Assembly (NCBI RefSeq): GCF_021412585.1 | Contig: NZ_JAKCMI010000029.1 | Location: 122,536-186,535, forward strand | Length of the DNA stretch: 64,000 nt | Direction of reading: 5' to 3' | Source of the DNA: Halomonas alkalisoli | GTDB taxonomy: Bacteria; Pseudomonadota; Gammaproteobacteria; Pseudomonadales; Halomonadaceae | In this document: piece after piece, positions 8,955-16,123 of the stretch | How the letters are laid out: each line of letters starts with the position of its first letter | How positions within the stretch are numbered: position 1 is the stretch's first letter | The notes under the pieces: generated by a model | Told to the model about the DNA's origin: nothing | Database searches by the model: none | What the model saw: the letters and a program-made list of their open reading frames with translations, nothing else | Program-made: the position numbers and the translations under genes

Positions 8955-10964
8955 ATGGCACAGGACAATGTCTTTCACGCCGGCGAGCGTGCCGTCCAGG
9001 CGCGTGCCGAGGTTTCCGGCGACTGGCTAGAGAGTGCGGCAGGCTTCGTGCGCCCAGAGATGCCGCAGCAGCATCGCGATTTCTTCGAGAACTTGCCGAT
9101 GCTGTTTCTGGGGCTGCTCGACCCGGCGGGGCGGCCATGGTGCGTTCCCGTCTTTGGGCCGCCTGGCTACTCGACTTCTCCCTCCCCGAATACGCTGGTG
9201 TTGCAATGTGCCCCGGTGCTTTCAGACGAGCTCGGGCTGGTGTTGACGCCTGGCGCGAGCATCGGCGTCGTCGGGGTCGATCTCACCAACCGCCGCCGCA
9301 ATCGGATGAATGGCCGGGTGCAACGCGCCTCGGAAGGCGCTATTACCATCGCAGTCGATCAGAGCTTCGGGAACTGCCCGCAATACATTCAGACTCGCTC
9401 CCTGGCCCCTGCCAGGGGTGCGCCCTCAGCCGCCGTGGGCCGATGCAGCAGCCTGGATGACCCGGCGGTTCGTCACATTGTCGAATCTGCCGACACCTTC
9501 TTCATCGCCTCCCGTGCCGCCAGTCCGCTCGAAGGGGGAAGCGCTGGAGTCGATGCGTCACACCGCGGCGGGCGGCCGGGGTTTCTCGGCATCAACGACG
9601 ATGGGTCGCTATCCTTTCCCGATTTTTCCGGCAATCGCATGTTCAATACGCTCGGCAACATCGAAAGCGATGGTCGGGTAGCCCTGTTCGTGCCGGCTTT
9701 CGAAACCGGTGAGGCGGTCGTGCTGACCGGCCGTGCCAGCATCGACTGGAGCGCAGGGCGCGCCGACGCGTTCACGGGCGCCGAGCGTATCGTCGATGTG
9801 GTGCCGGAGGAGGTGTGGCACGCGACCGCTACCTTGCCGGTGACCGCGACACTTGCCGAACAGTGGCCCGCACTCGATGCCACAGGCACCTGGGATGAGG
9901 TGCGCTTGGCCGCGCTCAAGCCCGACGGTTATCGCCGCTTCCAGATCGTCTCGAAACGCAGGGAAAGCGACGCCATCACCTCCTTTTACCTGACACCCGC
10001 GGATGGCGGCCCGATCGAGCCGCATGTCGCAGGGCAGTTCCTGCCGATCCGGCTTCAGGACGATGACGGACCGATTCTGCGCAGCTACACGATCTCGCAA
10101 GGGCCAAACGGGCGCGACTATCGGCTCTCCATCAAGCGTGAAGCGCGCGGCCGGGCTTCCCGGCTGCTGCACGACCGGCTGGAGAAGGGGGATATGGTCG
10201 AAGCCGCCTCGCCTGCGGGCGATTTTGTGCTGGACGACGGCACCCAGCCCATCGTCATGCTCTCCGGCGGCGTCGGCATCACGCCGATGGTCGCCATGCT
10301 CGACGGGCTTGTGAGCGCGCTGCATGGCGGAGCGCCTCGGCGAGAGGTGTACTTCATTCATGCCACCCGGAACGGTGCCAGCCGGGCGTTTCGCGGCGAG
10401 CTCGAGGCTATCGCCCGCCAGTACGACTGGCTGCATCTCTTCACGGCGTATTCGGCGCCGGGGGCGGGGGACAGGTTGGGCCACACCCACGATACCGAGG
10501 CGCGGCTGAGCATGGAGGTGCTTGCTGAGCTTCTCCCCTTCAGCGGTTACCAGTTCTATTTGTGCGGCCCCGAGAGTTTCATGCGAGCGCTTTATACGGG
10601 CCTGCGTGACATGGGCATCGACCGCTCACATATCCACTACGAATTTTTCGGCGCGGGCGAACTCGATGAGCCGAAAGAGATAGGTCCGGCCGTGAAGTTG
10701 CCAGCGCGCGCAACGGTTACCTTCGCCCACTCGGAGACCCAGGCCGAATGGAACGCGCAGAGCGGCACACTGCTGGAAACCGCCGAGGCGGCCGGGCTGA
10801 AACCTTCCTACAACTGCCGCTCGGGCAAATGCGGCACTTGCGCCACGCGGCTGCTCTCGGGAAGCGTGCATTACACGCGCAAGCCGCTGGTCAGCCCGGC
10901 CGATGGCCATGTGCTGACCTGCTGTGCGGTCCCCATGGGCGAGCAGGTGGAGATTGGCCTTTGA
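8955..10964 (+). CDS. Three-part flavoprotein: PNPOx-like domain, FNR-type reductase, 2Fe-2S ferredoxin
   Basis: 669-residue redox protein. Residues about 1-310 resemble the pyridoxamine-phosphate-oxidase-like FMN-binding family (FFENLPMLFLGLLD; GFLGINDDGSLSFPDFSGN). Then comes a ferredoxin-NADP-reductase-type module with the flavin motif RSYTIS, the nucleotide motif GGVGITPM and the C-terminal CGPESFM. The last 85 residues form a plant-type 2Fe-2S ferredoxin with NCRSGKCGTCATRL and a final cysteine in VLTCCAV. The reductase-ferredoxin half could pass electrons from NAD(P)H to the N-terminal domain. The start at 8955 follows GAGAGGGG and lies 17 bases after the GST stop; longer frames run inside the GST gene. 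Fusion architecture is clear; the substrate is not. Confidence 0.85.
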   Translation: MAQDNVFHAGERAVQARAEVSGDWLESAAGFVRPEMPQQHRDFFENLPMLFLGLLDPAGRPWCVPVFGPPGYSTSPSPNTLVLQCAPVLSDELGLVLTPGASIGVVGVDLTNRRRNRMNGRVQRASEGAITIAVDQSFGNCPQYIQTRSLAPARGAPSAAVGRCSSLDDPAVRHIVESADTFFIASRAASPLEGGSAGVDASHRGGRPGFLGINDDGSLSFPDFSGNRMFNTLGNIESDGRVALFVPAFETGEAVVLTGRASIDWSAGRADAFTGAERIVDVVPEEVWHATATLPVTATLAEQWPALDATGTWDEVRLAALKPDGYRRFQIVSKRRESDAITSFYLTPADGGPIEPHVAGQFLPIRLQDDDGPILRSYTISQGPNGRDYRLSIKREARGRASRLLHDRLEKGDMVEAASPAGDFVLDDGTQPIVMLSGGVGITPMVAMLDGLVSALHGGAPRREVYFIHATRNGASRAFRGELEAIARQYDWLHLFTAYSAPGAGDRLGHTHDTEARLSMEVLAELLPFSGYQFYLCGPESFMRALYTGLRDMGIDRSHIHYEFFGAGELDEPKEIGPAVKLPARATVTFAHSETQAEWNAQSGTLLETAEAAGLKPSYNCRSGKCGTCATRLLSGSVHYTRKPLVSPADGHVLTCCAVPMGEQVEIGL

Positions 10965-11003
10965 GGTAAAACGTGCGGAGGCGCGGCGGGATGGGGTGTG
11001 TGC

Positions 11004-11035
11004 GACCAAAGTCGAATAAATTAGACTAAAGTCTA
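11004..11035. promoter_or_regulatory. Paired GACYAAAGTC repeats, candidate operator
   Basis: GACCAAAGTC (11004-11013) and GACTAAAGTC (11024-11033) are direct repeats, each an imperfect palindrome, exactly 20 bases apart, about two helical turns. The second extends to TAGACTAAAGTCTA (11022-11035). They sit 52-83 bases upstream of the small ORF at 11087. The regulator is unknown. Confidence 0.5.
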
Positions 11036-11086
11036 GCGATCGGCTATTCTGTTAGCATCCTCATGAAATGACCGAGAACCCAAGCC

Positions 11087-11245
11087 ATGACCGCCCAGAC
11101 GCTTTCCGACAGTGCGACCGCCACCAAACCCCGTGCTTCCCTGATCAAGCGTATCGGCCGGGCCGCCTATCGTCTGCTAGAGCGGATGACCGAGCGCGCC
11201 TACCATCAGCACAAGCCCTGCTTGCGCAACAATTTTTATCTCTAA
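11087..11245 (+). CDS. Small basic protein of unknown function, 52 residues
   Basis: MTAQTLSDSATATKPRASLI, then an Arg-rich amphipathic stretch (KRIGRAAYRLLERMTERAYH), then QHKPCLRNNFYL. I do not recognise the family. Support for a real gene: a defined upstream region with the paired repeats at 11004-11035, codon use like the neighbours, and a perfect intrinsic terminator (11292-11335) 46 bases after the stop. The ribosome site is weak (GAGAACC region). It stands alone as its own transcription unit. It could also be a leader peptide of a small RNA that ends at the terminator. Confidence 0.5.
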   Translation: MTAQTLSDSATATKPRASLIKRIGRAAYRLLERMTERAYHQHKPCLRNNFYL

Positions 11246-11291
11246 CGGCTAAGGCCGTGCTTGGCCCGGGGCGGGCCGGCAACATGACACG

Positions 11292-11335
11292 ACGAGAAGA
11301 GCCAGCGCATTTTTTGCGCTGGCTCTTCTCGTTTT
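11292..11335 (+). terminator. Rho-independent terminator
   Basis: Perfect 18-bp stem (11292-11309 with 11315-11332), a loop of five T, followed by TTT. It ends the 52-residue small-protein transcript. Confidence 0.85.
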
Positions 11336-11471
11336 GGGAGGGGCATTCGACAGAATCTCGGGCTCCGGGGGCGAGGCCTCCCACCTGGTGGTGTCGATTC
11401 CACCTGCACCCGCTCGACTGGATCAGGAGTCATGAGAAACAGCGGATGTCTGCCAATCGATGGAGCCGAAA

Positions 11472-11672
11472 ATGCTGAAACTATACGGAACGCCCCCGAC
11501 CCGTGTCCTGCGCGTCATCTGGTTGCTCAACGCCGCCTATACCCTGGACTGGGCGAATGAAGAGAACATGCTCGACGGCGCACCGAGGTTGAGAGAGCAC
11601 CTGGCGTCGATGTATTCCCGCTCTACAGCGCCGCCGACCATCGCCGAGGCGTTCGCGGCGATGGAAAGCTAG
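11472..11672 (+). pseudogene. Remnant of a glutathione S-transferase gene
   Basis: A 66-codon frame that begins like a GST (MLKLYGTPPTRVLRVIWLLN) and then passes directly to what looks like the last 35-40 residues of one (REHLASMYSRSTAPPTIAEA). The middle, including the glutathione-binding site and most of the helical domain, is absent. This looks like an internal deletion of a gene once about 200 codons long. An upstream in-frame ATG at 11460 adds four residues. Function is probably lost; expression as a short peptide is not excluded. Confidence 0.5.
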
Positions 11673-11736
11673 ACGCATCAGCGAGGCGGTAGTGATCTGG
11701 CAGATCAGGAGGGCGCACTCTCCATTCGTACTTATA

Positions 11737-11768
11737 CGAGGCACGGCATTTCTACCGTGCCTCGCTCA
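11737..11768 (+). terminator. Probable intrinsic terminator after GST remnant
   Basis: CGAGGCACGG (11737-11746) pairs with CCGTGCCTCG (11755-11764) around an 8-base loop; CTCATTTT follows. The T-run is short. The rest of the gap 11673-12031 holds only the operator at 11890-11927. Confidence 0.6.
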
Positions 11769-11889
11769 TTTTCAGGCCGCATCGTTCCTATACCGGCCAT
11801 GTTATCCATCAGCCTATTTCGAGATTTGCTCGCATTGGTGCCCGACCACCTGAGCTGTGGTGATTGACGCCGAGATTTTCGGGGAGTAT

Positions 11890-11927
11890 TTTGTTCGTTA
11901 TGCAAATCAATGTTCGCAAAGCGAACT
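11890..11927 (+). promoter_or_regulatory. Putative PcaR operator element upstream of the BKACE gene
   Basis: 34 of 38 bases match the element upstream of catI (1793-1830): half-site GTTCG at 11893-11897 and the perfect palindrome GTTCGCAAAGCGAAC at 11912-11926, with the same 19-base offset. It ends 104 bases before the start at 12032. The conservation stands out because the surrounding intergenic DNA is not similar. Confidence 0.65.
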
Positions 11928-12031
11928 CAAGGTGCTTCGAACGAGTGCTCTAGCCCTCGTAAGAGGCAGGGTTCGCGATCTGCCCCGCCAGTCAATTACG
12001 CCGCTACGGTTCGGTACGAAGAGAGGCCACC

Positions 12032-12862
12032 ATGTCCAACCCCTGCATCATCTGCGTTGCCATCACCGGCAGCCTGCCGCGCAAGGAAAACAACCCCGCT
12101 GTTCCCATCACCATCGAGGAGCAGGTCGAGAGTACCCAGGCGGCCTTCGAGGCCGGGGCGACCATTGCCCACTGCCATGTGCGCAACGACGACCAGACGC
12201 CCAGCTCCGATCCGGAGAAATTCGCCAGGCTGATGGAGGGGCTGAAGAAGCACTGCCCCGGCATGATCATCCAGCTCTCCACCGGCGGGCGCTCCGGGGC
12301 GGGGGAGGAGCGCGGTGGGATGCTGCCGCTCAAGCCCGACATGGCGAGCCTCTCGGTGGGCTCCAACAACTTCCCCAACCGGGTCTACGAGAACCCGCCG
12401 CAGCTGGTGGAATGGCTTGCCGACGAGATGCTGAAGTACGACATCAAGCCCGAGATCGAGGCGTTCGACCTGTCGCACATCCACCAGGCGGTGAATCTGT
12501 CGCAGCAGGGCAAGCTCAGGGCGCCGCTCTACGTGCAGTTCGTGATGGGGGTCAAGAACGCCATGCCGGTGGACAAGTCGACCTTCGACTTCTACGTGGA
12601 GACCCTGAAGCGGCTTGCCCCAGATGCCCAGTGGTGTGGCGCCGGCATCGGCTCGAACCAGTACCTGCTGAACGAATGGTCCATCGCCGCGGGCGGCCAC
12701 ACTCGCACCGGACTCGAGGACAACGTGCGTCTCGACCGCGATACCCTGGCTCCGTCGAATGCGGCCCTGGTTGAGCGCGCGGTGGCACTATGTGGAAAGT
12801 ACGAACGCCCGGTGGCCACCTGGCAGCAGGCGCGTGAGATGTTGGGCCTTGTGACTGCTTGA
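12032..12862 (+). CDS. Beta-keto acid cleavage enzyme (BKACE, DUF849)
   Basis: 276-residue TIM-barrel zinc enzyme. The family condenses a beta-keto acid with acetyl-CoA and cleaves the product to acetoacetate and a new CoA ester; the founding member Kce acts on 3-keto-5-aminohexanoate. Zinc ligands are His47 and His49 (AHCHV) and Glu229, with Arg225 and Asp230 in GGHTRTGLEDN, close to the Kce numbering. QLSTGGRSG and GVKNAMP are family motifs. Upstream lies a near copy of the catI operator, so I infer control by PcaR and a substrate such as 3-oxoadipate. No lysine-fermentation genes are nearby, which argues against a true Kce role. Frame and family are firm; the substrate is a hypothesis. Confidence 0.88.
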   Translation: MSNPCIICVAITGSLPRKENNPAVPITIEEQVESTQAAFEAGATIAHCHVRNDDQTPSSDPEKFARLMEGLKKHCPGMIIQLSTGGRSGAGEERGGMLPLKPDMASLSVGSNNFPNRVYENPPQLVEWLADEMLKYDIKPEIEAFDLSHIHQAVNLSQQGKLRAPLYVQFVMGVKNAMPVDKSTFDFYVETLKRLAPDAQWCGAGIGSNQYLLNEWSIAAGGHTRTGLEDNVRLDRDTLAPSNAALVERAVALCGKYERPVATWQQAREMLGLVTA

Positions 12863-12880
12863 TGGTGCCCGCTGGCTGCC

Positions 12881-12970
12881 CTCAGAATCCGAGAAACGTT
12901 GCGAATGCCTTCGCGGTGGGCGCCGGGTGAGCAAGGAAGGCGATGGGCAGGCCAAAGATTAGCATGCTCA
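12881..12970 (-). other. Possible membrane-protein fragment (29 codons)
   Basis: Minus-strand frame MSMLIFGLPIAFLAHPAP, then TAKAFATFLGF and a TGA stop. The reading stays open and hydrophobic for several codons upstream of the ATG (LLQHKHFF), so it looks like the C-terminal tail of a lost transporter rather than a complete gene. Weak evidence. Confidence 0.2.
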
Positions 12971-13024
12971 TGAAAAAGTGCTTATGCTGAAGAAGAGGCC
13001 CCTTGCCCGCAACGGAGATAGCTC

Positions 13025-13780
13025 ATGGCGACTCGAATCACGACCTCCCGCAGAGAGGACGGCATCACCCTGCTGAGGATCAGTTGCCCTGAACGACGCA
13101 ACATCCTGGACGAGGCGAGTTACACCCAGTTGATGGATGCGCTGGCCTCGGCCGAGGCGGACGATGGGGTCAAGGTCCTGATCATCACGGGCAGCGAGAA
13201 CTGCTTTACCGCCGGCAACGACCTGGCCAACTACAAGGCCCTGGCGGAGGCAACCGAGGTGCCGGCCATCACCTTCCTGCGCCGCCTGCATGCCTTTCCC
13301 AAGCCCGCTATCGCCGCCGCAGAGGGTCTCGCCCTGGGGATTGGCTCGTCGATTCTTCTACACTGCGATTTCGCCTATGCGGGCAATTCCACGACGTTCT
13401 ACCTGCCCTTCATCAACTTTGCCCTGACGCCCCTAGGCGCCACGACACATCTGCTGCCCAAGCTGGCCGGCAACAAGTCGACCAGCGAAATGCTCTTGCT
13501 CGGTAAATCCTTTTCCGCGTCCCGCGCCTGTGACCTGGGCCTGCTGACCGATACCACTCCCGATGGCAAAGCGCTGGAGCAGGCGATCGACTGTGCCACG
13601 CGGCTGGTCGCCAAGCCTTTCGATGCGCTGCTGGCCACCAAGGCGCTGCTGCGGGAGAGCGAAGCCGAAGCAGTCGGCCTTGCCTTCGACCGGGAAGAAA
13701 GGCAGCTGCTGGAACGGTGTCGCTCCGCGGAAGCCCAGGGTGCCATCGACGCTTTCTTTGCCAGGAAAGCCAGCCACTAG
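13025..13780 (+). CDS. Enoyl-CoA hydratase/isomerase family (crotonase) protein, isomerase-like active site
   Basis: 251-residue crotonase-fold protein acting on acyl-CoA thioesters. The oxyanion-hole segments are CFTAGNDLANY and AAEGLALGIGSSILLHCD. In hydratases a glutamate follows the proline of the FGxPE motif; here the position reads LPF (Phe129), while the second catalytic glutamate is kept as Glu155 in NKSTSEMLLLG. One acid only is the pattern of delta3-delta2-enoyl-CoA isomerases, so that role is more likely than hydration. The ATG follows ACGGAGAT. It stands alone between the BKACE and Usp genes. Confidence 0.82.
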   Translation: MATRITTSRREDGITLLRISCPERRNILDEASYTQLMDALASAEADDGVKVLIITGSENCFTAGNDLANYKALAEATEVPAITFLRRLHAFPKPAIAAAEGLALGIGSSILLHCDFAYAGNSTTFYLPFINFALTPLGATTHLLPKLAGNKSTSEMLLLGKSFSASRACDLGLLTDTTPDGKALEQAIDCATRLVAKPFDALLATKALLRESEAEAVGLAFDREERQLLERCRSAEAQGAIDAFFARKASH

Positions 13781-13863
13781 CGATAAGCGCATAGCCAGCT
13801 GCTCGCAACTCCTTGCTGATCTGCTGTACTGGAGGCAAGAACAACCGTGATGGGAGGGGCGGT

Positions 13864-14697
13864 ATGCAGATACTTCATGTGGCAGTGGACGAGTCGAGAC
13901 GCTCCTTGCAGGGTATCGCCTTGGGCGAGCTGCTTCATCGTCAGTGGGGCGGCACAATGGCGCTGGTTTCCGTCGTGGCGTCATCCGACCAGGTGGATAA
14001 ACGCCGGGCCGCGCTGCTTGACGCACTAGACCGGGAGGAGCTGGGGGCGTATCGGGAGTCACTCGAGATAGTGACAGGTGATGCCGCCGACGTGCTGGCC
14101 GAACTGGCTTCCGAGCCTGGCGAAGGGTTGCTGTGCATGACCTCCCACGGCCGACGCCCGTCTTCCGAGTTATTGCTCGGCAGCGTTGCGGCAGAAACCG
14201 TGCGCCGTGCTGGTGCACTGGTGGTGCTTGGCGGCCCCCGGTTCGATCCTGGCAGGCATGGGCGCATCGATACCCTGATGGTCTGCGTCGATGGATCGCG
14301 CCCAGCCGAGTCGGTGCTCGAGCCTGCTGTCAATCTGGCCAGGCGCCTCGATGCCAGGCTGCAACTGTTGCACGTGGTTGACGTCGTGACCGATGCGGCA
14401 TCGGCATTGCCGGGCGGTACTGGTCATGGCGACATCATGGAGTCGGGGTATGTGCAAAGCCTGGCGCGCCGGATTCGCGAGGCGGACGGATTCGAGGTGG
14501 ACTGGGAAGTGCTGCATGGGGACAGCCCGGCAGAGGCTATCCACCGTTACCTGACCGCTTGCAACAACGTCATGGTTGTCATGACTACCCATGGGCGCAG
14601 TGGTTTATCACAAGTAGCCGCAGGCAGTGTCAGCCGCGAGATATTGCACAAGATGCACTGCCCGGTGGGGATAATGCGCCCGGTAAAAGGGGGGTGA
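13864..14697 (+). CDS. Universal stress protein, tandem UspA domains
   Basis: 277-residue cytosolic protein made of two Usp domains (about 1-130 and 135-277). The first ends in SHGRRPSSELLLGSVAAETV; the second has the ATP-binding type loop THGRSGLSQVAAGSVSREI followed by HCPVGIM, whereas the first lacks the complete glycine pattern. The start at 13864 follows GGGAGGGG; the longer frame from 13813 has no better site. Tandem Usp proteins respond to starvation or oxidative stress in many bacteria. No partner is visible. Confidence 0.85.
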   Translation: MQILHVAVDESRRSLQGIALGELLHRQWGGTMALVSVVASSDQVDKRRAALLDALDREELGAYRESLEIVTGDAADVLAELASEPGEGLLCMTSHGRRPSSELLLGSVAAETVRRAGALVVLGGPRFDPGRHGRIDTLMVCVDGSRPAESVLEPAVNLARRLDARLQLLHVVDVVTDAASALPGGTGHGDIMESGYVQSLARRIREADGFEVDWEVLHGDSPAEAIHRYLTACNNVMVVMTTHGRSGLSQVAAGSVSREILHKMHCPVGIMRPVKGG

Positions 14698-14725
14698 CGG
14701 CTTCTTCCGGGAGTCGTCTTTTCTT

Positions 14726-14824
14726 CGGATAGGGCCCGCTACGGCGATTCTCCACCAGCACCTCAAGAATGGCATTGGCCTCCTGCATGACCGGCGTGGG
14801 GAGTTCGCCCTTGCGGCGGCGCAG
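14726..14824 (-). pseudogene. Remnant of a catR-like gene 3' end (direct repeat with 16127-16225)
   Basis: Minus-strand translation RRRKGELPTPVMQEAN, then AILEVLVENRRSGPYP, matches the last 33 residues of catR (RRKGELPSPAMQDAN, then AILEVLVENRRTGRYP). About 99 bases are shared at roughly 84 percent identity. The stop codon of catR is replaced by AAG and the similarity ends abruptly on both sides, so nothing upstream of this tail is left. The cyclase gene at 14994-16061 lies between this remnant and intact catR. Confidence 0.75.
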
Positions 14825-14993
14825 TAAAGCCCACCCCATCCGATGGGCATTGAAAAAATACTAAAGACCTCCGCAGCCCGGCCGATATACCTTGGGCATC
14901 TTTTGCAAACATGATCGCCAGCGCCGGATGAGATCTTGCTTTAGTGAGGCCTACTTCCCAAGAGGTGCGCGACAGCCGGGAGCGCGGGGAACC

Positions 14994-16061
14994 ATGAAGA
15001 CACCGCAGTGGCTGAGGTGGCGGGTCGAGAGCGATACCGATACCGGCTCGGGAGCGGACCCGCGGCGGTCTGGGTTGGCCAACTGCTTCTTGATCATCGT
15101 TGCGCTGACGTCCCTGGTCTATGCCGTGATCAACTTCTTCCACTTCGAGGCCATCCTGCTGGCGGCCGTCGAATTAGCCTTCTTCGTCATCGTTGTGCTG
15201 GCGCTGGCCGACATGCGGGTCAACCGTAATATCGAGCGATCGGCCTGGGTGACGGTGTTGTCCTGTGGTGGCCTCTCGGCATTCTTCTATTGGTACGTCA
15301 AGGCCGATGTCTCGGCGGCGGTATGGACGGTTTTCTTCGCGATCATCAATTTCTTCCTGCTCGGCACGCGCAAGGGCCTGCCCGTCTACTTGGTCTTCTT
15401 CGCGGTCATCCTCTCGATGACCGTCACATACCGAGACGATTGGCCGGCACTGGCATCGGGAGCCGCCCTGACCAACATCCTCGGCGCGATGATGGCCTTC
15501 GGGGCCGCGGCCTATTATCAGGAACGGTCCCGGGAAGCCGCCCACGATAGAATCGAAGCCCTGGCCAACCAGGACAGCCTGACCGGCATCTCGAACCGCC
15601 GCCATTTCTTGCAGCGCTTCGAGCGGGATCGCCAAGCCTTGTGCCTCCTGGGCGGGCAGTATTCCCTGGTTCTCATCGATATCGACAATTTCAAGTCGGT
15701 CAATGACACCCACGGGCATACCGTGGGGGACCAGGTCATTATTGCCGTCACCCGACGCATTCTCTCGGCCGTCCGGTCTCAGGACCTGGTAGCCCGCTTG
15801 GGCGGAGAGGAGTTCTGCGTCCTGCTCCACGACTGCGGGGGCAGCGATGCCTTGCGCCTTGCCGAGGGGCTCCGTCGGGTCGTCGGTGCTGAGCCGGTGG
15901 CGGTGGGCAGCCAGAGTGTGATGGTGACGATCAGTGCGGGGGTCGCCGATGGGGATCCTCGGACCCGGGGGTTCAACGAGATGTTCGCGGATGCGGACAG
16001 GCGCCTGTATGCCGCCAAGGCAAGGGGGCGCGATCGGGTGGTGGGACAGTTGTCGCCGTGA
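14994..16061 (+). CDS. Membrane-bound diguanylate cyclase (GGDEF)
   Basis: Makes c-di-GMP from two GTP. 355 residues: five or six N-terminal transmembrane helices (about 25-190), a short coiled linker (YYQERSREAAHDRIEALA), then a GGDEF domain with DSLTGISNRRHF, the metal-binding DIDNFKSVND and an intact GGEEF at 270-274. The inhibitory site RxxD (RSQD) lies five residues before it, so product inhibition is expected. The ATG at 14994 was preferred to the earlier in-frame ATG at 14892, whose extra residues are not family-like. The membrane part resembles no sensor domain I can name. The gene is flanked by the catR 3'-end repeats. Confidence 0.87.
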   Translation: MKTPQWLRWRVESDTDTGSGADPRRSGLANCFLIIVALTSLVYAVINFFHFEAILLAAVELAFFVIVVLALADMRVNRNIERSAWVTVLSCGGLSAFFYWYVKADVSAAVWTVFFAIINFFLLGTRKGLPVYLVFFAVILSMTVTYRDDWPALASGAALTNILGAMMAFGAAAYYQERSREAAHDRIEALANQDSLTGISNRRHFLQRFERDRQALCLLGGQYSLVLIDIDNFKSVNDTHGHTVGDQVIIAVTRRILSAVRSQDLVARLGGEEFCVLLHDCGGSDALRLAEGLRRVVGAEPVAVGSQSVMVTISAGVADGDPRTRGFNEMFADADRRLYAAKARGRDRVVGQLSP

Positions 16062-16123
16062 TGCCGTTTTCGGCTCGCGGGCGTTCGCGCATCTTCTTCA
16101 CCCGACCTTCCAGCAGCGGCCCA

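Noticed and set aside
11376..11412. tRNA-like T-arm (GGTGG ... CCACC around TCGATT)
   Set aside because: The loop has eight bases instead of seven and no acceptor, D or anticodon arm could be found.
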